DNA of 64,000 nucleotides from Mycobacterium sp. IS-1496 (GCF_001499995.1 NZ_LQIU01000008.1:1-64000); one strand, 5' to 3'; counted from the first letter of the stretch, positions 40,154 to 49,352 are shown. Numbers and translations are program-made. The notes: a model not told the origin generated them from the letters alone.

Positions 40154-40795
40154 ATGACCCTCAACCTGACTGTCGACGAACTCCTGACCACCACCCGCTC
40201 GGTGCGCAAGCGACTGGACCTGGAGAAGCCGGTGCCGCGTGAGGTGATCATGGAGTGCCTGGAGCTCGCGCTCCAGGCCCCGACGGGCTCTAACGCCCAG
40301 GGCTGGCAGTGGGTCTTCGTCACCGACCCCGAGAAGAAGAAGGCGCTGGCCGAGATCTACCGCGTCAACGCGAACGCCTACCTCGACCTGCCCAAGCCCG
40401 ATTACGACGACGTGCGCGGCGAGCGCATGGAGCTGGTCAGCGACTCCGCCCGCTACCTCAACGACCACTTCCACGAGGTGCCGGTGCTGATGATCCCCTG
40501 CCTCGAGGGTCGGCCCGACGGCGCACCCGCCGGGATGTCCGCCTCGTTCTGGGGTTCGCTGCTGCCCGCCGCCTGGAGTTTCATGCTGGCGTTGCGCTCC
40601 CGCGGCCTCGGTTCGGCCTGGACGACGCTGCACCTTCTCAACGACGGCGAGAAGCAGGCCGCCGACCTGCTCGGCATCCCGTTCGACAGGTACAGCCAGG
40701 CCGGGCTCTTCCCGATCGCCTACACCAAGGGCACCGACTTCAAGAAGGCCAAGCGCCTCCCCGCCGAGCAGCTCACCCACTGGGACGCGTGGTGA
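40154..40795 (+). CDS. Nitroreductase family protein
   Basis: A 213-residue FMN-dependent nitroreductase-fold protein similar to Rv3368c. The N-terminal RSVRKRLDLEKPVPREVI and the FMN-contacting LALQAPTGSNAQGWQW are typical, and the C-terminal LGIPFDRYSQAGLFPIAY is a family signature. Substrate unknown. The TAACCT -10 (40142-40147) ends exactly 7 nt before ATG 40154, so it is probably leaderless. Confidence 0.88.
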   Translation: MTLNLTVDELLTTTRSVRKRLDLEKPVPREVIMECLELALQAPTGSNAQGWQWVFVTDPEKKKALAEIYRVNANAYLDLPKPDYDDVRGERMELVSDSARYLNDHFHEVPVLMIPCLEGRPDGAPAGMSASFWGSLLPAAWSFMLALRSRGLGSAWTTLHLLNDGEKQAADLLGIPFDRYSQAGLFPIAYTKGTDFKKAKRLPAEQLTHWDAW

Positions 40796-40802
40796 GGCGG
40801 GT

Positions 40803-41267
40803 CTAGACGGCTCCGGCGAACCCGTGTTGGCGCCACGCCTCGTAGACCGCGACGGCCGCGGCGTTCGACAGGTTCAGTGACCGCCGCCCGGCCAGCATCG
40901 GGATCCGCACCTGCGCGGTGACGTGCGGGTCGGCCAGCGTCTCGGCGTCGAGCCCCGTGGGCTCCGGCCCGAACATCAGCACATCGCCCGGCCGGTAGGC
41001 GACCTCGGCGAACGATCGGGTCGCATGCGCGGTGAACGCGTAGACCGACGCGGGCAGCACCGCATCCCACGCGGCGCGCAGATCGTCGTGCACGGTGACC
41101 GACGCGAGGTCGTGGTAGTCCAGCCCGGCCCGGCGCAGCTTGGGCTCCGACAGGTCGAAACCCAACGGTCGCACCAGATGCAGTTCGCAGCCGCTGCCCG
41201 CCACCATGCGGATGGCGTTGCCGGTGTTGGGCGCGATCCGGGGTGAATAGAACATCACCTTGAACAC
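40803..41267 (-). CDS. trmL: tRNA (cytidine/uridine-2'-O-)-methyltransferase, TrmL/SpoU family
   Basis: A 154-residue SPOUT methyltransferase close to Rv3366, expected to methylate position 34 of some tRNAs. N-terminal SPRIAPNTGNAIRMVAGSGC, LMFGPEPTGL and the SAM-binding knot IPMLAGRRSLNLSNAAAVA are intact. GTG 41267 (MFKVMFYSP) is chosen because it aligns with the homologue's start; ATG 41255 is an alternative. It is divergent from the methyltransferase gene, with 15 bp between them. Confidence 0.9.
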   Translation of the reverse strand: MFKVMFYSPRIAPNTGNAIRMVAGSGCELHLVRPLGFDLSEPKLRRAGLDYHDLASVTVHDDLRAAWDAVLPASVYAFTAHATRSFAEVAYRPGDVLMFGPEPTGLDAETLADPHVTAQVRIPMLAGRRSLNLSNAAAVAVYEAWRQHGFAGAV

Positions 41268-41270
41268 AGC

Positions 41271-41277
41271 GATAATG
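41271..41277. promoter_or_regulatory. Shared bidirectional -10 of trmL and the methyltransferase gene
   Basis: GATAAT (41271-41276) ends 7 nt before ATG 41283; read on the other strand the same bases give CATTAT facing trmL. The two genes are only 15 bp apart, so their -10 elements overlap almost completely. Confidence 0.5.
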
Positions 41278-41282
41278 CTCGC

Positions 41283-41888
41283 ATGGCCGAACCCAGTCTC
41301 TGGATGCAGAAGGTCGCGGCCGATCCCGGTCATTCGCGGTGGTACATCGAGCGGTTCCGGGCGATGGCGCGCGCCGGGGACGATCTGGTCGGCGAGGCCC
41401 GACTCGTCGACGCGATGGTGCCGCGCGGCGCCCACATCCTCGACGCCGGTTGCGGCCCCGGCCGGGTCGGCGGCTACCTGGCCGCGGCCGGTCACCGGGT
41501 CGTCGGGGTCGACGTCGATCCAGCCCTGATCGAGGCGGCCGAGCAGGACCATCCCGGCCCGCGCTGGCTCGTCGGGGACCTCGCCGAACTCGACCTGCCC
41601 GCGCGCGGCGTCCCCGAACCGTTCGACCTCATCGTGTCGGCCGGAAACGTCATGACCTTCCTCGCCCCCAGCACCCGTACCCAGGTGTTGCGCCGGTTGC
41701 GGGCCCACCTCGCCGGCGACGGACGGGCGGTGATCGGCTTCGGCGCGGGCCGCGACTATCCGTTCGACGAATTCCTCGGCAACGCAGCAGATGCCGGTTT
41801 CGTCCGCGATCTGCTGCTGTCCACCTGGGACGTCCGGCCCTTCACCGACGACTCCGACTTCCTCGTGGCGATTCTGCGGCCCGATTAG
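41283..41888 (+). CDS. Class I SAM-dependent methyltransferase
   Basis: A 201-residue methyltransferase with motif I in ILDAGCGPGRVGGYLAAAGH, the acidic VGVDVDPALIEAAE after it, and FDLIVSAGNVMTFL (motif IV-like). It has no other domain; the substrate cannot be told. A GATAAT -10 ends 7 nt before the ATG, so the mRNA is likely leaderless. Confidence 0.85.
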   Translation: MAEPSLWMQKVAADPGHSRWYIERFRAMARAGDDLVGEARLVDAMVPRGAHILDAGCGPGRVGGYLAAAGHRVVGVDVDPALIEAAEQDHPGPRWLVGDLAELDLPARGVPEPFDLIVSAGNVMTFLAPSTRTQVLRRLRAHLAGDGRAVIGFGAGRDYPFDEFLGNAADAGFVRDLLLSTWDVRPFTDDSDFLVAILRPD

Positions 41889-42059
41889 CTGGTCTTTGCT
41901 CGATTACCACACGGACGCGCATCGGTCTGGTCACGAACTCTGTCTGTTCAGTAAGAATTGTGGAAACCCCAGCTGGCGGCTGTCATACTCGTCGAATTGC
42001 CAGGCGTACCAGGCGCGATACCGCGTCCCGCAGACAGGTGCGAACAGCAGGAAACCTCC

Positions 42060-42122
42060 ATGAATGACGCTTCAGTACTGACACGCGCATCCTGGGCCGG
42101 CGACGCGGTCCAGCGCCGATGA
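42060..42122 (+). CDS. 20-codon upstream ORF coupled to mfpE
   Basis: [20 protein letters not shown] starts at ATG 42060, 6 nt after an AGGAAA site, and its TGA overlaps the mfpE ATG as ATGA. mfpE itself has no recognisable ribosome site, so this small ORF probably delivers ribosomes to it. The peptide has no known relatives to me. Confidence 0.6.
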   Translation: MNDASVLTRASWAGDAVQRR

Positions 42123-44689
42123 CTGCGCCGCCCCAACGGCCGTCGCGCTGGTCGCCGGCGAACTGGCCGGTGCGCTGGAAAGTGCTCGCGATCGTGCTCG
42201 TCCCGCTGGTCCTGGCCGGCGTGTTCGGCGGCTCGCGCATCGCGGGCAATCTGCAGCAGGCCGGTGAACTGCGGTTGGCCGCCGAGCGCGCCGAGCTCAT
42301 CCCGGACATCAACACCTACATGGACGCCCTGGAGACCGCCGTCGTCGCCGCGACCGAGGGGCGTGAGACGCAGTCGGCGCTCGCGGAGTACGACACCGCC
42401 AAGGCGGCGTTACGCCAGCAGCTCGCGGCCACCGACGTCGTACCCGACGTTCGGCAGGCGGTGACCGACCTGCTCGATCCCGGACAGGACCTGGTCAACA
42501 AGGTCATGGCGAATTCGATCGACCTGCGCCAGCGGGTGATGACGTATGCGCCGCTGTTGCTGACCGCCGAGACGGCGATCACCGGATCGGCCCGTGGCGA
42601 CGAGCAGCGCGTGCAGTTGCAGGCCGAAGCTCTATCCCGCGCGATCGGTGCACGCGGTCAGATGGCGATGCAGAAGATGCTCGTCACCCGCGGCGCTGAC
42701 GTCCCCGAACCTGAACTACGCACGTCGATGAACACGCTCGCGGGCACCGAGCCGTCGACCGTGAACGGGATGGCCGAACTGCTCGGCGGCGCCTCGGAGG
42801 AGGCCAACACGCTGCGCGGCGAGATGGTCAAGCGCATGTCGATGATCTCCAACCCCGCGGTGGCATTGGTCGGCAACCCCGAACTGCTGCAGTCGCAAGC
42901 CGTGACCGCAGGCATCGCGGACACCATGATCGCCGACACCACCGACGCCATTCCGGCGGCGGTGAACAGCGCGGCGGATGCCGAGCGGTCCGCCGCGATC
43001 CGCGATGCCGTGCTGATCCTGCTGGTGTTCGTCGCCGCACTCGTCCTCGTGCTGCTGGTGGCGCGTTCGCTGGTGCTTCCGTTGCGCCGACTCCGCGACA
43101 GCGCCCTCAAGGTCGCCCACGAGGACCTGCCGGGAGAACTCGACCGGGTCCGCGCCGGCGCCGAACCCGCCCCGGTCACCCCGATCCCGGTGTACACCAC
43201 CGAGGAGGTCGGTCAGGTCGCCCACGCCGTCGACGAACTGCACGAGCAGGCGGTGCTGCTGGCAGGTGAGCAGTCGCGGCTGCAGCTGCAGATCAGCGAC
43301 ATGTTCGAGACGCTGTCGCGGCGCAGCCGATCGCTGGTGGACCAGCAGCTGTCGCTGATCGACCGGCTGGAGCGCGACGAGGACGATCCCGAACGCCTGC
43401 AGAGCCTGTTCCGGCTCGACCACCTCGCCGCCCGGATGCGCCGCAACGGCGCCAACCTGCTGGTGCTCTCCGGTGCGTCGGTCCCCCGCGACCAGGCCGA
43501 GCCGGTCCCGGTCGCGACGATCATCAACGCCGCCGCCTCCGAGGTGGAGGACTACGCCCGCGTGGTGACGGCCACCGTGCCCGACAGCCGGATCGTCGGC
43601 GCCGCGGCCGGCGACCTCGTGCACCTGCTCGCCGAACTGCTCGACAACGCGCTGCGGTATTCGCCCCCCATCTCCCAGGTGCGGGTGTCGGCCGTGCACA
43701 CCGGTAACGGTGGCCTCGTCGTCGAGGTCAGCGACACCGGTCTCGGGATGGCCGAGGCCGACCTGCGGATGGCCAACGCCCGCCTGCAGTCCGGCGGCGA
43801 GGTCACTCCGTACACCGCCCGCCACATGGGTCTGTTCGTGGTGGGGCGGCTCGCCGCCCAGCACGGTTTCGTCGTCCGGCTGCGCAGCACCGTCGTCGAC
43901 GAACCGGACTCCGGCACCACCGCGGGCGTGTATGTCCCCGCCCCGCTGCTCGCGCACACCGACACTCCCGCACCGATCTACGCGCCGCCCGCCGAACCGT
44001 ACGCCGCCGCGCCCGCGCGGCAGGAAACCGTCGAGCACTCGCGTCACCACCGCCCCGAACCGGCCGGCCGGGAGCTCAACGGCCACAGCGAGCTCGCGGC
44101 CGGCGGGCTGCCGCAACGCAATCCCGGCGCCAGCGGGATCACCGGCACCGCGGGGGAGCAGACCGACCCGCGCCTGCCGATCCCCGCACCCACGAACACG
44201 TCCGCCTTCTTCGCCTCCCGGGCGCAGGCCGCCGCCAACGGCGCACACGAGCGACCCGAACCGAAACCGGAGCCCGAAGCCGCACCGGCGGCCAGCCCGA
44301 CCGCAGGCGCCGACGACGCGATCTACCAGTCGATGCTCTCGGAATGGCTGGTCGATCCGACCGAACTCGGCAAGAGCGCCGACCTGGACTGGAAGTCGGT
44401 GTGGGACCACGGGTGGTCGGCGGCCGCGGCGGCGGACGAGGCCCCGGTGCGGGAGCGGACCGACGAGGGACTGCCCGTACGCGACCCCGGTGCCCGGCTG
44501 GTGCCCGGCAGCGGCGGCGGAGCGCACCGCAGCGACGACACCGAGGAGCAGGTAGCATCGGCGGCCGGGGCCGACGCCCCGCCCCGACGCGATCCGGAGG
44601 CCATCAGGGCCAGCATGAGCAGCCACTTCGGTGGCGTGCACGCCGGCCGCGCCCACTCCCGAGAAGTCAGAGGAACAGATCTCGAATGA
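42119..44689 (+). CDS. mfpE: Histidine-kinase-like sensor of the mfp conservon (MfpE/CvnA type)
   Basis: An 856-residue membrane sensor. Transmembrane helix near residues 20-42; extracytoplasmic nitrate/nitrite-sensing-like helical domain; second helix about 300-322 ([20 protein letters not shown]), HAMP-like [11 protein letters not shown], an H-box-like [18 protein letters not shown], and an HATPase domain ([28 protein letters not shown]) to about 620. The C-terminal 200 residues are Pro/Ala/Glu-rich. It matches Rv3365c and CvnA of Streptomyces conservons. Kinase activity has not been established for this type. Coupled by ATGA to the 20-codon ORF upstream. Confidence 0.88.
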   Translation: MTAPPQRPSRWSPANWPVRWKVLAIVLVPLVLAGVFGGSRIAGNLQQAGELRLAAERAELIPDINTYMDALETAVVAATEGRETQSALAEYDTAKAALRQQLAATDVVPDVRQAVTDLLDPGQDLVNKVMANSIDLRQRVMTYAPLLLTAETAITGSARGDEQRVQLQAEALSRAIGARGQMAMQKMLVTRGADVPEPELRTSMNTLAGTEPSTVNGMAELLGGASEEANTLRGEMVKRMSMISNPAVALVGNPELLQSQAVTAGIADTMIADTTDAIPAAVNSAADAERSAAIRDAVLILLVFVAALVLVLLVARSLVLPLRRLRDSALKVAHEDLPGELDRVRAGAEPAPVTPIPVYTTEEVGQVAHAVDELHEQAVLLAGEQSRLQLQISDMFETLSRRSRSLVDQQLSLIDRLERDEDDPERLQSLFRLDHLAARMRRNGANLLVLSGASVPRDQAEPVPVATIINAAASEVEDYARVVTATVPDSRIVGAAAGDLVHLLAELLDNALRYSPPISQVRVSAVHTGNGGLVVEVSDTGLGMAEADLRMANARLQSGGEVTPYTARHMGLFVVGRLAAQHGFVVRLRSTVVDEPDSGTTAGVYVPAPLLAHTDTPAPIYAPPAEPYAAAPARQETVEHSRHHRPEPAGRELNGHSELAAGGLPQRNPGASGITGTAGEQTDPRLPIPAPTNTSAFFASRAQAAANGAHERPEPKPEPEAAPAASPTAGADDAIYQSMLSEWLVDPTELGKSADLDWKSVWDHGWSAAAAADEAPVRERTDEGLPVRDPGARLVPGSGGGAHRSDDTEEQVASAAGADAPPRRDPEAIRASMSSHFGGVHAGRAHSREVRGTDLE

Positions 44690-45102
44690 CCTACCCGGCA
44701 CGTTCGACGCAGCGCGAATCGCTCGACTGGTTGGTCTCCCGATTCGCCCGCGACGTGTCCGGGGTCACCCACGCGGTGCTGGTGTCCGCCGACGGTCTGC
44801 TGATGGCCGCCAGCGAGCACATGCCGGTCGAGCGGGCCGACCAACTCGCCGCGGTCGCCTCAGGGCTGGCGAGCCTGTCGACCGGCGCCGCGCAGTTGTT
44901 CGACGGCGGGTACGTGATGCAGTCGGTCGTCGAGATGGAGAACGGATACCTGCTGCTGATGCGGGTCGGTGACGGCTCCAACCTGGCGACGCTGGCCACC
45001 CGCTCCTGCGACATCGGGCAGATCGGCTACGAGATGGCGATCCTCGTCGAGCGGGTCGGCACGGTCGTCCAGTCGCAGCGGCGAACCCCTCAGCACTCGT
45101 GA
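44686..45102 (+). CDS. mfpD: Roadblock/LC7 protein of the mfp conservon
   Basis: A 138-residue roadblock/LC7 (MglB-like) protein that probably acts as the GAP or regulator of the MfpB GTPase. The signature [20 protein letters not shown] and [11 protein letters not shown] are typical, followed by [17 protein letters not shown] 44686 overlaps the mfpE stop. Its own stop is 7 nt before the DUF742 start. Confidence 0.9.
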   Translation: MTYPARSTQRESLDWLVSRFARDVSGVTHAVLVSADGLLMAASEHMPVERADQLAAVASGLASLSTGAAQLFDGGYVMQSVVEMENGYLLLMRVGDGSNLATLATRSCDIGQIGYEMAILVERVGTVVQSQRRTPQHS

Positions 45103-45109
45103 GTGCGCC

Positions 45110-45475
45110 GTGGACGAACCCGAATCCGCCGCCCGACCCAGCCTGGTACGGCCCTACACGCTGACCGCGGGGCGCACCGACTCCCGCGTCCCCCTGCCTC
45201 TGGAAGCGCCCATCGAGACGCTCGAGGGGGCTCGGCCGCCGCGGTGGCCGGCCGGCGACGTGCGCGGGGACATCCTCGCGCTCTGCGCGCACCGGCCGTC
45301 TGTGGCGGAGATCGCTGCACGTTTATCGGTGCCGCTCGGCGTGGCGCGCGTGCTTGTTGGGGACCTCGTGACGCAGGGTTATCTACGGGTGCACGCCACC
45401 CTCGACCAATCGGCGACCTCCGACGAACGCCGCGAACTCATAGGAAGGACCCTGCGTGGCTTACGAGCACTCTGA
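45110..45475 (+). CDS. mfpC: DUF742 protein of the mfp conservon
   Basis: A 121-residue DUF742 winged-helix-like protein: SLVRPYTLTAGRTDSRV at its start and IAARLSVPLGVARVLVGDLV in the middle. The N-terminal RPYxxTxGR motif is a family signature. GTG 45110 is chosen. Its end overlaps the GTPase gene by 20 nt. The family partners Ras-like GTPases in actinobacterial conservons; its molecular role is unknown. Confidence 0.9.
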   Translation: MDEPESAARPSLVRPYTLTAGRTDSRVPLPLEAPIETLEGARPPRWPAGDVRGDILALCAHRPSVAEIAARLSVPLGVARVLVGDLVTQGYLRVHATLDQSATSDERRELIGRTLRGLRAL

Positions 45476-46037
45476 CAGGCGGCGCTCGAGCGCGACGAAG
45501 ATCGTCGTCTCCGGCGGATTCGGCGCCGGGAAGACGACGTTCGTGGGTGCGGTGTCGGAGATCATGCCGCTGCGCACCGAGGCGCTGGTGACCAACGCCT
45601 CGGCGGGCGTGGACGGCCTCGACGCCACCCCCGACAAGCGCACCACCACCGTGGCGATGGACTTCGGCCGGATCACGCTGGGCGACGACCTGGTGCTGTA
45701 CCTGTTCGGCACGCCGGGGCAGCGGCGGTTCTGGTTCATGTGGGACGACCTGGTGCGCGGCGCGATCGGCGCCATCGTCCTCGTGGACGTGCGCCGCCTG
45801 CAGGACAGCTTCGCCGCTGTCGACTTCTTCGAGGCCCGCAACCTGCCGTTCCTCGTCGCCATCAATGAATTCGACGGCGCGCCACGGCATCCTACCGATG
45901 CGGTGCGGAAGGCGCTGGCACTGTCCGAACGCACCCCGGTCATCACCGTCGACGCCCGCAACCGCGATTCGGCCAAGGCCGCGCTCATCGCGGTCACCGA
46001 ATACTCGCTCGACTGTCTCTCGGCACTGCCGGGCTGA
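45456..46037 (+). CDS. mfpB: Ras-like GTPase of the mfp conservon
   Basis: A 193-residue small GTPase of the MglA/CvnD class. Walker A GGFGAGKTTF (about residues 20-29), the G3-equivalent LYLFGTPGQRRF (in place of DxxG), and the INEFDG segment as degenerate G4. In M. smegmatis the orthologue functions with MfpA in fluoroquinolone resistance (from memory). GTG 45456 lies inside mfpC by 20 nt with an AGGAAG site. Confidence 0.93.
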   Translation: MAYEHSDRRRSSATKIVVSGGFGAGKTTFVGAVSEIMPLRTEALVTNASAGVDGLDATPDKRTTTVAMDFGRITLGDDLVLYLFGTPGQRRFWFMWDDLVRGAIGAIVLVDVRRLQDSFAAVDFFEARNLPFLVAINEFDGAPRHPTDAVRKALALSERTPVITVDARNRDSAKAALIAVTEYSLDCLSALPG

Positions 46038-46038
46038 C

Positions 46039-46590
46039 GTGGCGCAGTGGACCGATGAGGAGTTCATCGACCGGGACTTCCGCGACGAAGATCTGAGCCG
46101 GCTGCGCACCGAGCGGGTGGTGTTCGACGGATGCGACTTCAGCGGGGTCGACATGTCGGAGTCCGAGCACGTCGGCTCCGCGTTCCGCAACTGCGTATTC
46201 CGCCGATCCTCCCTGTGGCACAGCACCTTCCGGCACTGCAGCATGCTGGGCTCGGTCTTCACCGAATGCCGGCTGCGGCCGCTGACGCTGATCGAGGTGG
46301 ACCTGACGCTCGCGGTGCTCGGCGGATGCGATCTGCGGCGCGTCGACCTGTCGGACTGCAGGCTGCGCGAAGCCAACCTGGTGGGCACCGACCTGCGGGA
46401 GGCGGTGCTGCGGCGCGCCGACCTGCAGGGTGTCCGCGTACAGAGCACGCGCCTCGAGGACGCGGATCTGCGAGGCGCCCGCGTGGACCCGACGTTCTGG
46501 ACCACCGCCGCACTGCGCGGGGCCCGTATCGACGTCGAGCAGGCGCTCGCCTACGCCGCCGCGCAGGGACTCGACGTCCACGGCGAGTGA
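46039..46590 (+). CDS. mfpA: Pentapeptide-repeat DNA gyrase inhibitor MfpA
   Basis: A 183-residue right-handed quadrilateral beta-helix made of A(D/N)LxX repeats. Examples are FDGCDFSGVDMSESEHVGSA and ADLQGVRVQSTRLEDADL. It mimics B-form DNA, binds gyrase and gives low-level fluoroquinolone protection; the length equals MfpA of M. smegmatis and M. tuberculosis. The GTG is 1 nt after the mfpB stop, so the pair is coupled. It ends 10 bp from the convergent secreted-protein gene. Confidence 0.95.
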   Translation: MAQWTDEEFIDRDFRDEDLSRLRTERVVFDGCDFSGVDMSESEHVGSAFRNCVFRRSSLWHSTFRHCSMLGSVFTECRLRPLTLIEVDLTLAVLGGCDLRRVDLSDCRLREANLVGTDLREAVLRRADLQGVRVQSTRLEDADLRGARVDPTFWTTAALRGARIDVEQALAYAAAQGLDVHGE

Positions 46591-46600
46591 CGGGTGTGCC

Positions 46601-46960
46601 TCAGCGGCGTCCGCCGCGTCCACCGCCGCCGCGCCCGCCGCCCGGCAGGCTGTTGTCCGGGCGAGCGCCGGGACCGCCGGGCCGGCCCAGGTCGCCACCG
46701 GGTGGGTCGACGTCGAGGATCAGGTCGACGCCCCAGTCGTCGCAGTAGTAGTCGTACTCGCACGGGTAGGGGTAGTAGGGCCCCGTGGAGCCGCCTGTAC
46801 CGCTGCCGGTGTCGGAACCGCGCACGTCACCCTGCGCGCAGACCGTCACCCCACCGGCATTGGTGCAGTCCGCGAGCGCCGGAGCGGCCGACGCCAGTGC
46901 CCCCATGGGCGCAAGTGCACCGACCGCTCCCGCGGCCAGCAGGCGTCGCGTCGGATGCAT
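46601..46960 (-). CDS. Small secreted Cys/Gly-rich protein, PYPCEYDYxCDD type (copy 1)
   Basis: A 119-residue secreted protein: signal peptide (LLAAGAVGALAPMGALASAA, cut near ALA-DC), mature region with Cys at DCTNAGGVTVCAQ and YPYPCEYDYYCDDWGVD, and a Gly/Arg/Pro-rich tail. Shares that pattern with the protein at 47358-47711. It is the third gene of a secreted cassette, 5 bp after the hemophore gene. Function unknown; heme or metal handling is inferred from context only. Confidence 0.8.
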   Translation of the reverse strand: MHPTRRLLAAGAVGALAPMGALASAAPALADCTNAGGVTVCAQGDVRGSDTGSGTGGSTGPYYPYPCEYDYYCDDWGVDLILDVDPPGGDLGRPGGPGARPDNSLPGGGRGGGGRGGRR

Positions 46961-46965
46961 CTCAG

Positions 46966-47331
46966 CTATTGTGTTGCGCCGCAGCGGTTTCGGAAGTCGA
47001 CCATCGGCTGCCGGATGCCCTGGAGATCTGCCCTCACCTGTGGGTTGGCGTCGGCGTACTCGGCGACTCGTGCGCGAACCTCTTCCCTGGGGAGACCCTT
47101 GAGGGTGGTGAAGAACGCGTTGACCTCCGGGTGGGTGAACAGGTAGGTCGAGGTCGCCGCGGTGACACCCGCCGCGACGCCTGACATATCCGCCGCCGTG
47201 CAGTTCGGTGGCGGTGGTGGTGGCAGAGGTGGCGGCTGTGCCGACGCGGTGGCGCCGCCACTCACGAGCGCAACACCTACCGCGGCGCCGACGGCGACTG
47301 CGGCGCCGAATGCGCGGAATCTGATCGTCAT
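46966..47331 (-). CDS. Hemophore-related secreted protein
   Basis: A 121-residue protein with signal peptide (AAVAVGAAVGVALVSGGATA) and a mature Pro-rich start followed by a four-helix-type domain: CTAADMSGVAAGVTAATSTY, FTHPEVNAFFTTLKGLP, and a C-terminal FRNRC. This is the mycobacterial hemophore-like family (Rv0203 type), small helical proteins that carry heme in M. tuberculosis. Heme binding here is inferred. ATG 47331 has AGGAG 4 nt upstream; the frame open to 47361 has no better start. Confidence 0.85.
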   Translation of the reverse strand: MTIRFRAFGAAVAVGAAVGVALVSGGATASAQPPPLPPPPPPNCTAADMSGVAAGVTAATSTYLFTHPEVNAFFTTLKGLPREEVRARVAEYADANPQVRADLQGIRQPMVDFRNRCGATQ

Positions 47332-47357
47332 GTCACTCCTCTCGAAGAGGTCGGGCT

Positions 47358-47711
47358 TCACCGCCCGCCGATACCTCCGCCGCCACCGGGTCGGTCAGGC
47401 CGGTCGCCGGGACGGCCGGGTAGGCCGATGTCCGGCCGCCCCGGTTCGGGCGGCCTGACGTCGTTGTCGGAGTCGTAGTCGAAGACCGACAGGCCGTCGT
47501 CGCAGAGGTAGTCGTACTCGCATGGGTACGGGTACCACAGGTCCGCTTCGGCGGGTCCGGTGTCGGCGCGCCGAACTTCGTTCTGGCACATCGTGATTCC
47601 ACCGGTTTCGGTGCACTCGGCGGAAGCGGGCGGGGCGGTGAAGACCAGGTATGACGGGAGAACCGTCACCATCGCCGCGCCGAAGGCCGCGCACTGTCGA
47701 AGAATTCGCAT
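47358..47711 (-). CDS. Small secreted Cys/Gly-rich protein, PYPCEYDYxCDD type (copy 2)
   Basis: A 117-residue secreted protein with signal peptide (FGAAMVTVLPSYLVFTAPPA, cleaved near ASAEC), then CTETGGITMCQNEV, YPYPCEYDYLCDDGLSVFDY and a Gly/Pro/Arg-rich tail. Same layout as the protein at 46601-46960, so they are paralogues. First gene of the three-gene operon, 26 bp upstream of the hemophore gene. No known function. Confidence 0.8.
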   Translation of the reverse strand: MRILRQCAAFGAAMVTVLPSYLVFTAPPASAECTETGGITMCQNEVRRADTGPAEADLWYPYPCEYDYLCDDGLSVFDYDSDNDVRPPEPGRPDIGLPGRPGDRPDRPGGGGGIGGR

Positions 47712-47894
47712 GGCCGTTCCTCCCCGTTGAAGACGCCCTGCAGCGAGAAGCTTAGGCCGGTGCGGGTTCGCTTATCGGATATTGACGAACAAAGAACGAA
47801 ATTCGGTTCCGACCGGTGAGGTGCTTGACGCTTCAACGGACTCTGGCTTTCTCGCGCTCGGGCGGCGAATACTTGGGCGGTCGAGGAGGTCTCC

Positions 47895-49352
47895 ATGACC
47901 GAGAACTGTGATGTCTGCATCGTCGGTGCCGGCCTGGCCGGCCTCAACGCCCTCTATGCCGCGAGCCGGCACCTCGCGCCGGATCAGCGGATCATCCTCG
48001 TCGACCGCAGGCGGCGCGTCGGCGGGATGTGGGTCGACACGTACCCGTATGTCCGCCTGCACCAGCCGCACGGCATGTTCACCGCGGGCGACATCGCCTG
48101 GACGCTCGGCCGCGATCGGTCGTACCTCGCGACGAAGGACGAGGTGCTCGACCATATGCAGCACTGCCTCGACGAGATCCGCACGCGTGTGCGGGTCGAC
48201 GAGTTCTACGGCTGGGACATGGTCGACGACGTGGAGGCCGGTGGCCGGGTCCGCGTCTCTTGCCTGTCGGCCGACGGCGCATCGCTGGAGATCGACGCCG
48301 CGAAGCTGGTGAAGGCCTACGGTTTACGCGTCACACCGAACGATCCGCTGCCGATCTCGAGTGAGCGCGTGCATTCGGTGTCCCCGGACTACTGCGACGT
48401 GCACACCGGCGAGATAGCCGACGGCTCAACGCCGGTCTGGATCATCGGCGGCGGGAAGACCGCGATGGACACCGCCCACGCGCTGATCACTCGATGTCCC
48501 GGACGGGAGGTCAACCTGGTCGCCGGTGGCGGCACGTTCTTCCAGTGCCGCGACAAGTTCTTCCCCACCGGGGTGCGGAGGTGGGTCGGCGGAACCCTCG
48601 TCAGCACGCTGGGAGTTCAGGCGTCCCGGCGGTTCGACGGCACGAACGAGGACGAGGTCTGGCGCTGGCACCGCGCGCGGTACGGCACCTGGGTCACTCC
48701 CCGCACCACGAACTTCCTGCTGGGCGTGTTGTCGGAGGCCGAGTGCAAAACCATCGCCGAGGGTCTGCACTCGGTGACCATGGACTACTTCCTCGACGCC
48801 GTCGATCGAGGCGACGGGGTCGAGTTGACGTTCCGCAGCGGTGAGGGCATCCCCGTCGCACCCGGAAGCTGGATCGTGAACTGCACGGGGTACCTCACCC
48901 ACCGTGACGATCCGTACGAACCCTACGTGTCCGCGGGCGGTTCGGTGCTGTCGATCCAGGTTCGTTCGGCGACAATGCATCTGAGCTCATACATGGGTTA
49001 CTTCCTGACGCACATGCTGATGCTCGGCCGGCTGCGTGACACCCCGCTCTACGAACTCGACGTCCAGGACCTGACGAACAAGTCGCGAACGGCGTTCCCG
49101 TACACGCTGCTGACCCTCGCGCAGTACAACCTCAGCCTCATGGCGGATGAACTGCCGATGAAGGTGTTCGCCGAGTGCGGGCTGGATTTCGACCTCTGGT
49201 ACCCGCTGCCGCGCCGGTTGGCGGCGACGGCCAGGTTCATGCTGACGCACCGCAGGCACCGCGACCACCAGCGCCGGGCCCTGGACACGGTCAGGGAGCG
49301 GTTCGACCTCCGGTGCGGTCCGCTGAACCAGGGAACGGGCGTGGTGACGTGA
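47895..49352 (+). CDS. FAD/NAD(P)-binding flavoprotein, monooxygenase-like
   Basis: A 485-residue flavoprotein. N-terminal FAD motif VCIVGAGLAGLNAL, then GGMWVDTYPYVRLHQPHG, a second dinucleotide motif IIGGGKTAMDTAHALI near residue 187, and NCTGYL. It resembles Baeyer-Villiger or N-hydroxylating monooxygenases, but the BVMO fingerprint is not clear. Substrate unknown. ATG 47895 has a GAGGAGGT ribosome site. Confidence 0.82.
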   Translation: MTENCDVCIVGAGLAGLNALYAASRHLAPDQRIILVDRRRRVGGMWVDTYPYVRLHQPHGMFTAGDIAWTLGRDRSYLATKDEVLDHMQHCLDEIRTRVRVDEFYGWDMVDDVEAGGRVRVSCLSADGASLEIDAAKLVKAYGLRVTPNDPLPISSERVHSVSPDYCDVHTGEIADGSTPVWIIGGGKTAMDTAHALITRCPGREVNLVAGGGTFFQCRDKFFPTGVRRWVGGTLVSTLGVQASRRFDGTNEDEVWRWHRARYGTWVTPRTTNFLLGVLSEAECKTIAEGLHSVTMDYFLDAVDRGDGVELTFRSGEGIPVAPGSWIVNCTGYLTHRDDPYEPYVSAGGSVLSIQVRSATMHLSSYMGYFLTHMLMLGRLRDTPLYELDVQDLTNKSRTAFPYTLLTLAQYNLSLMADELPMKVFAECGLDFDLWYPLPRRLAATARFMLTHRRHRDHQRRALDTVRERFDLRCGPLNQGTGVVT

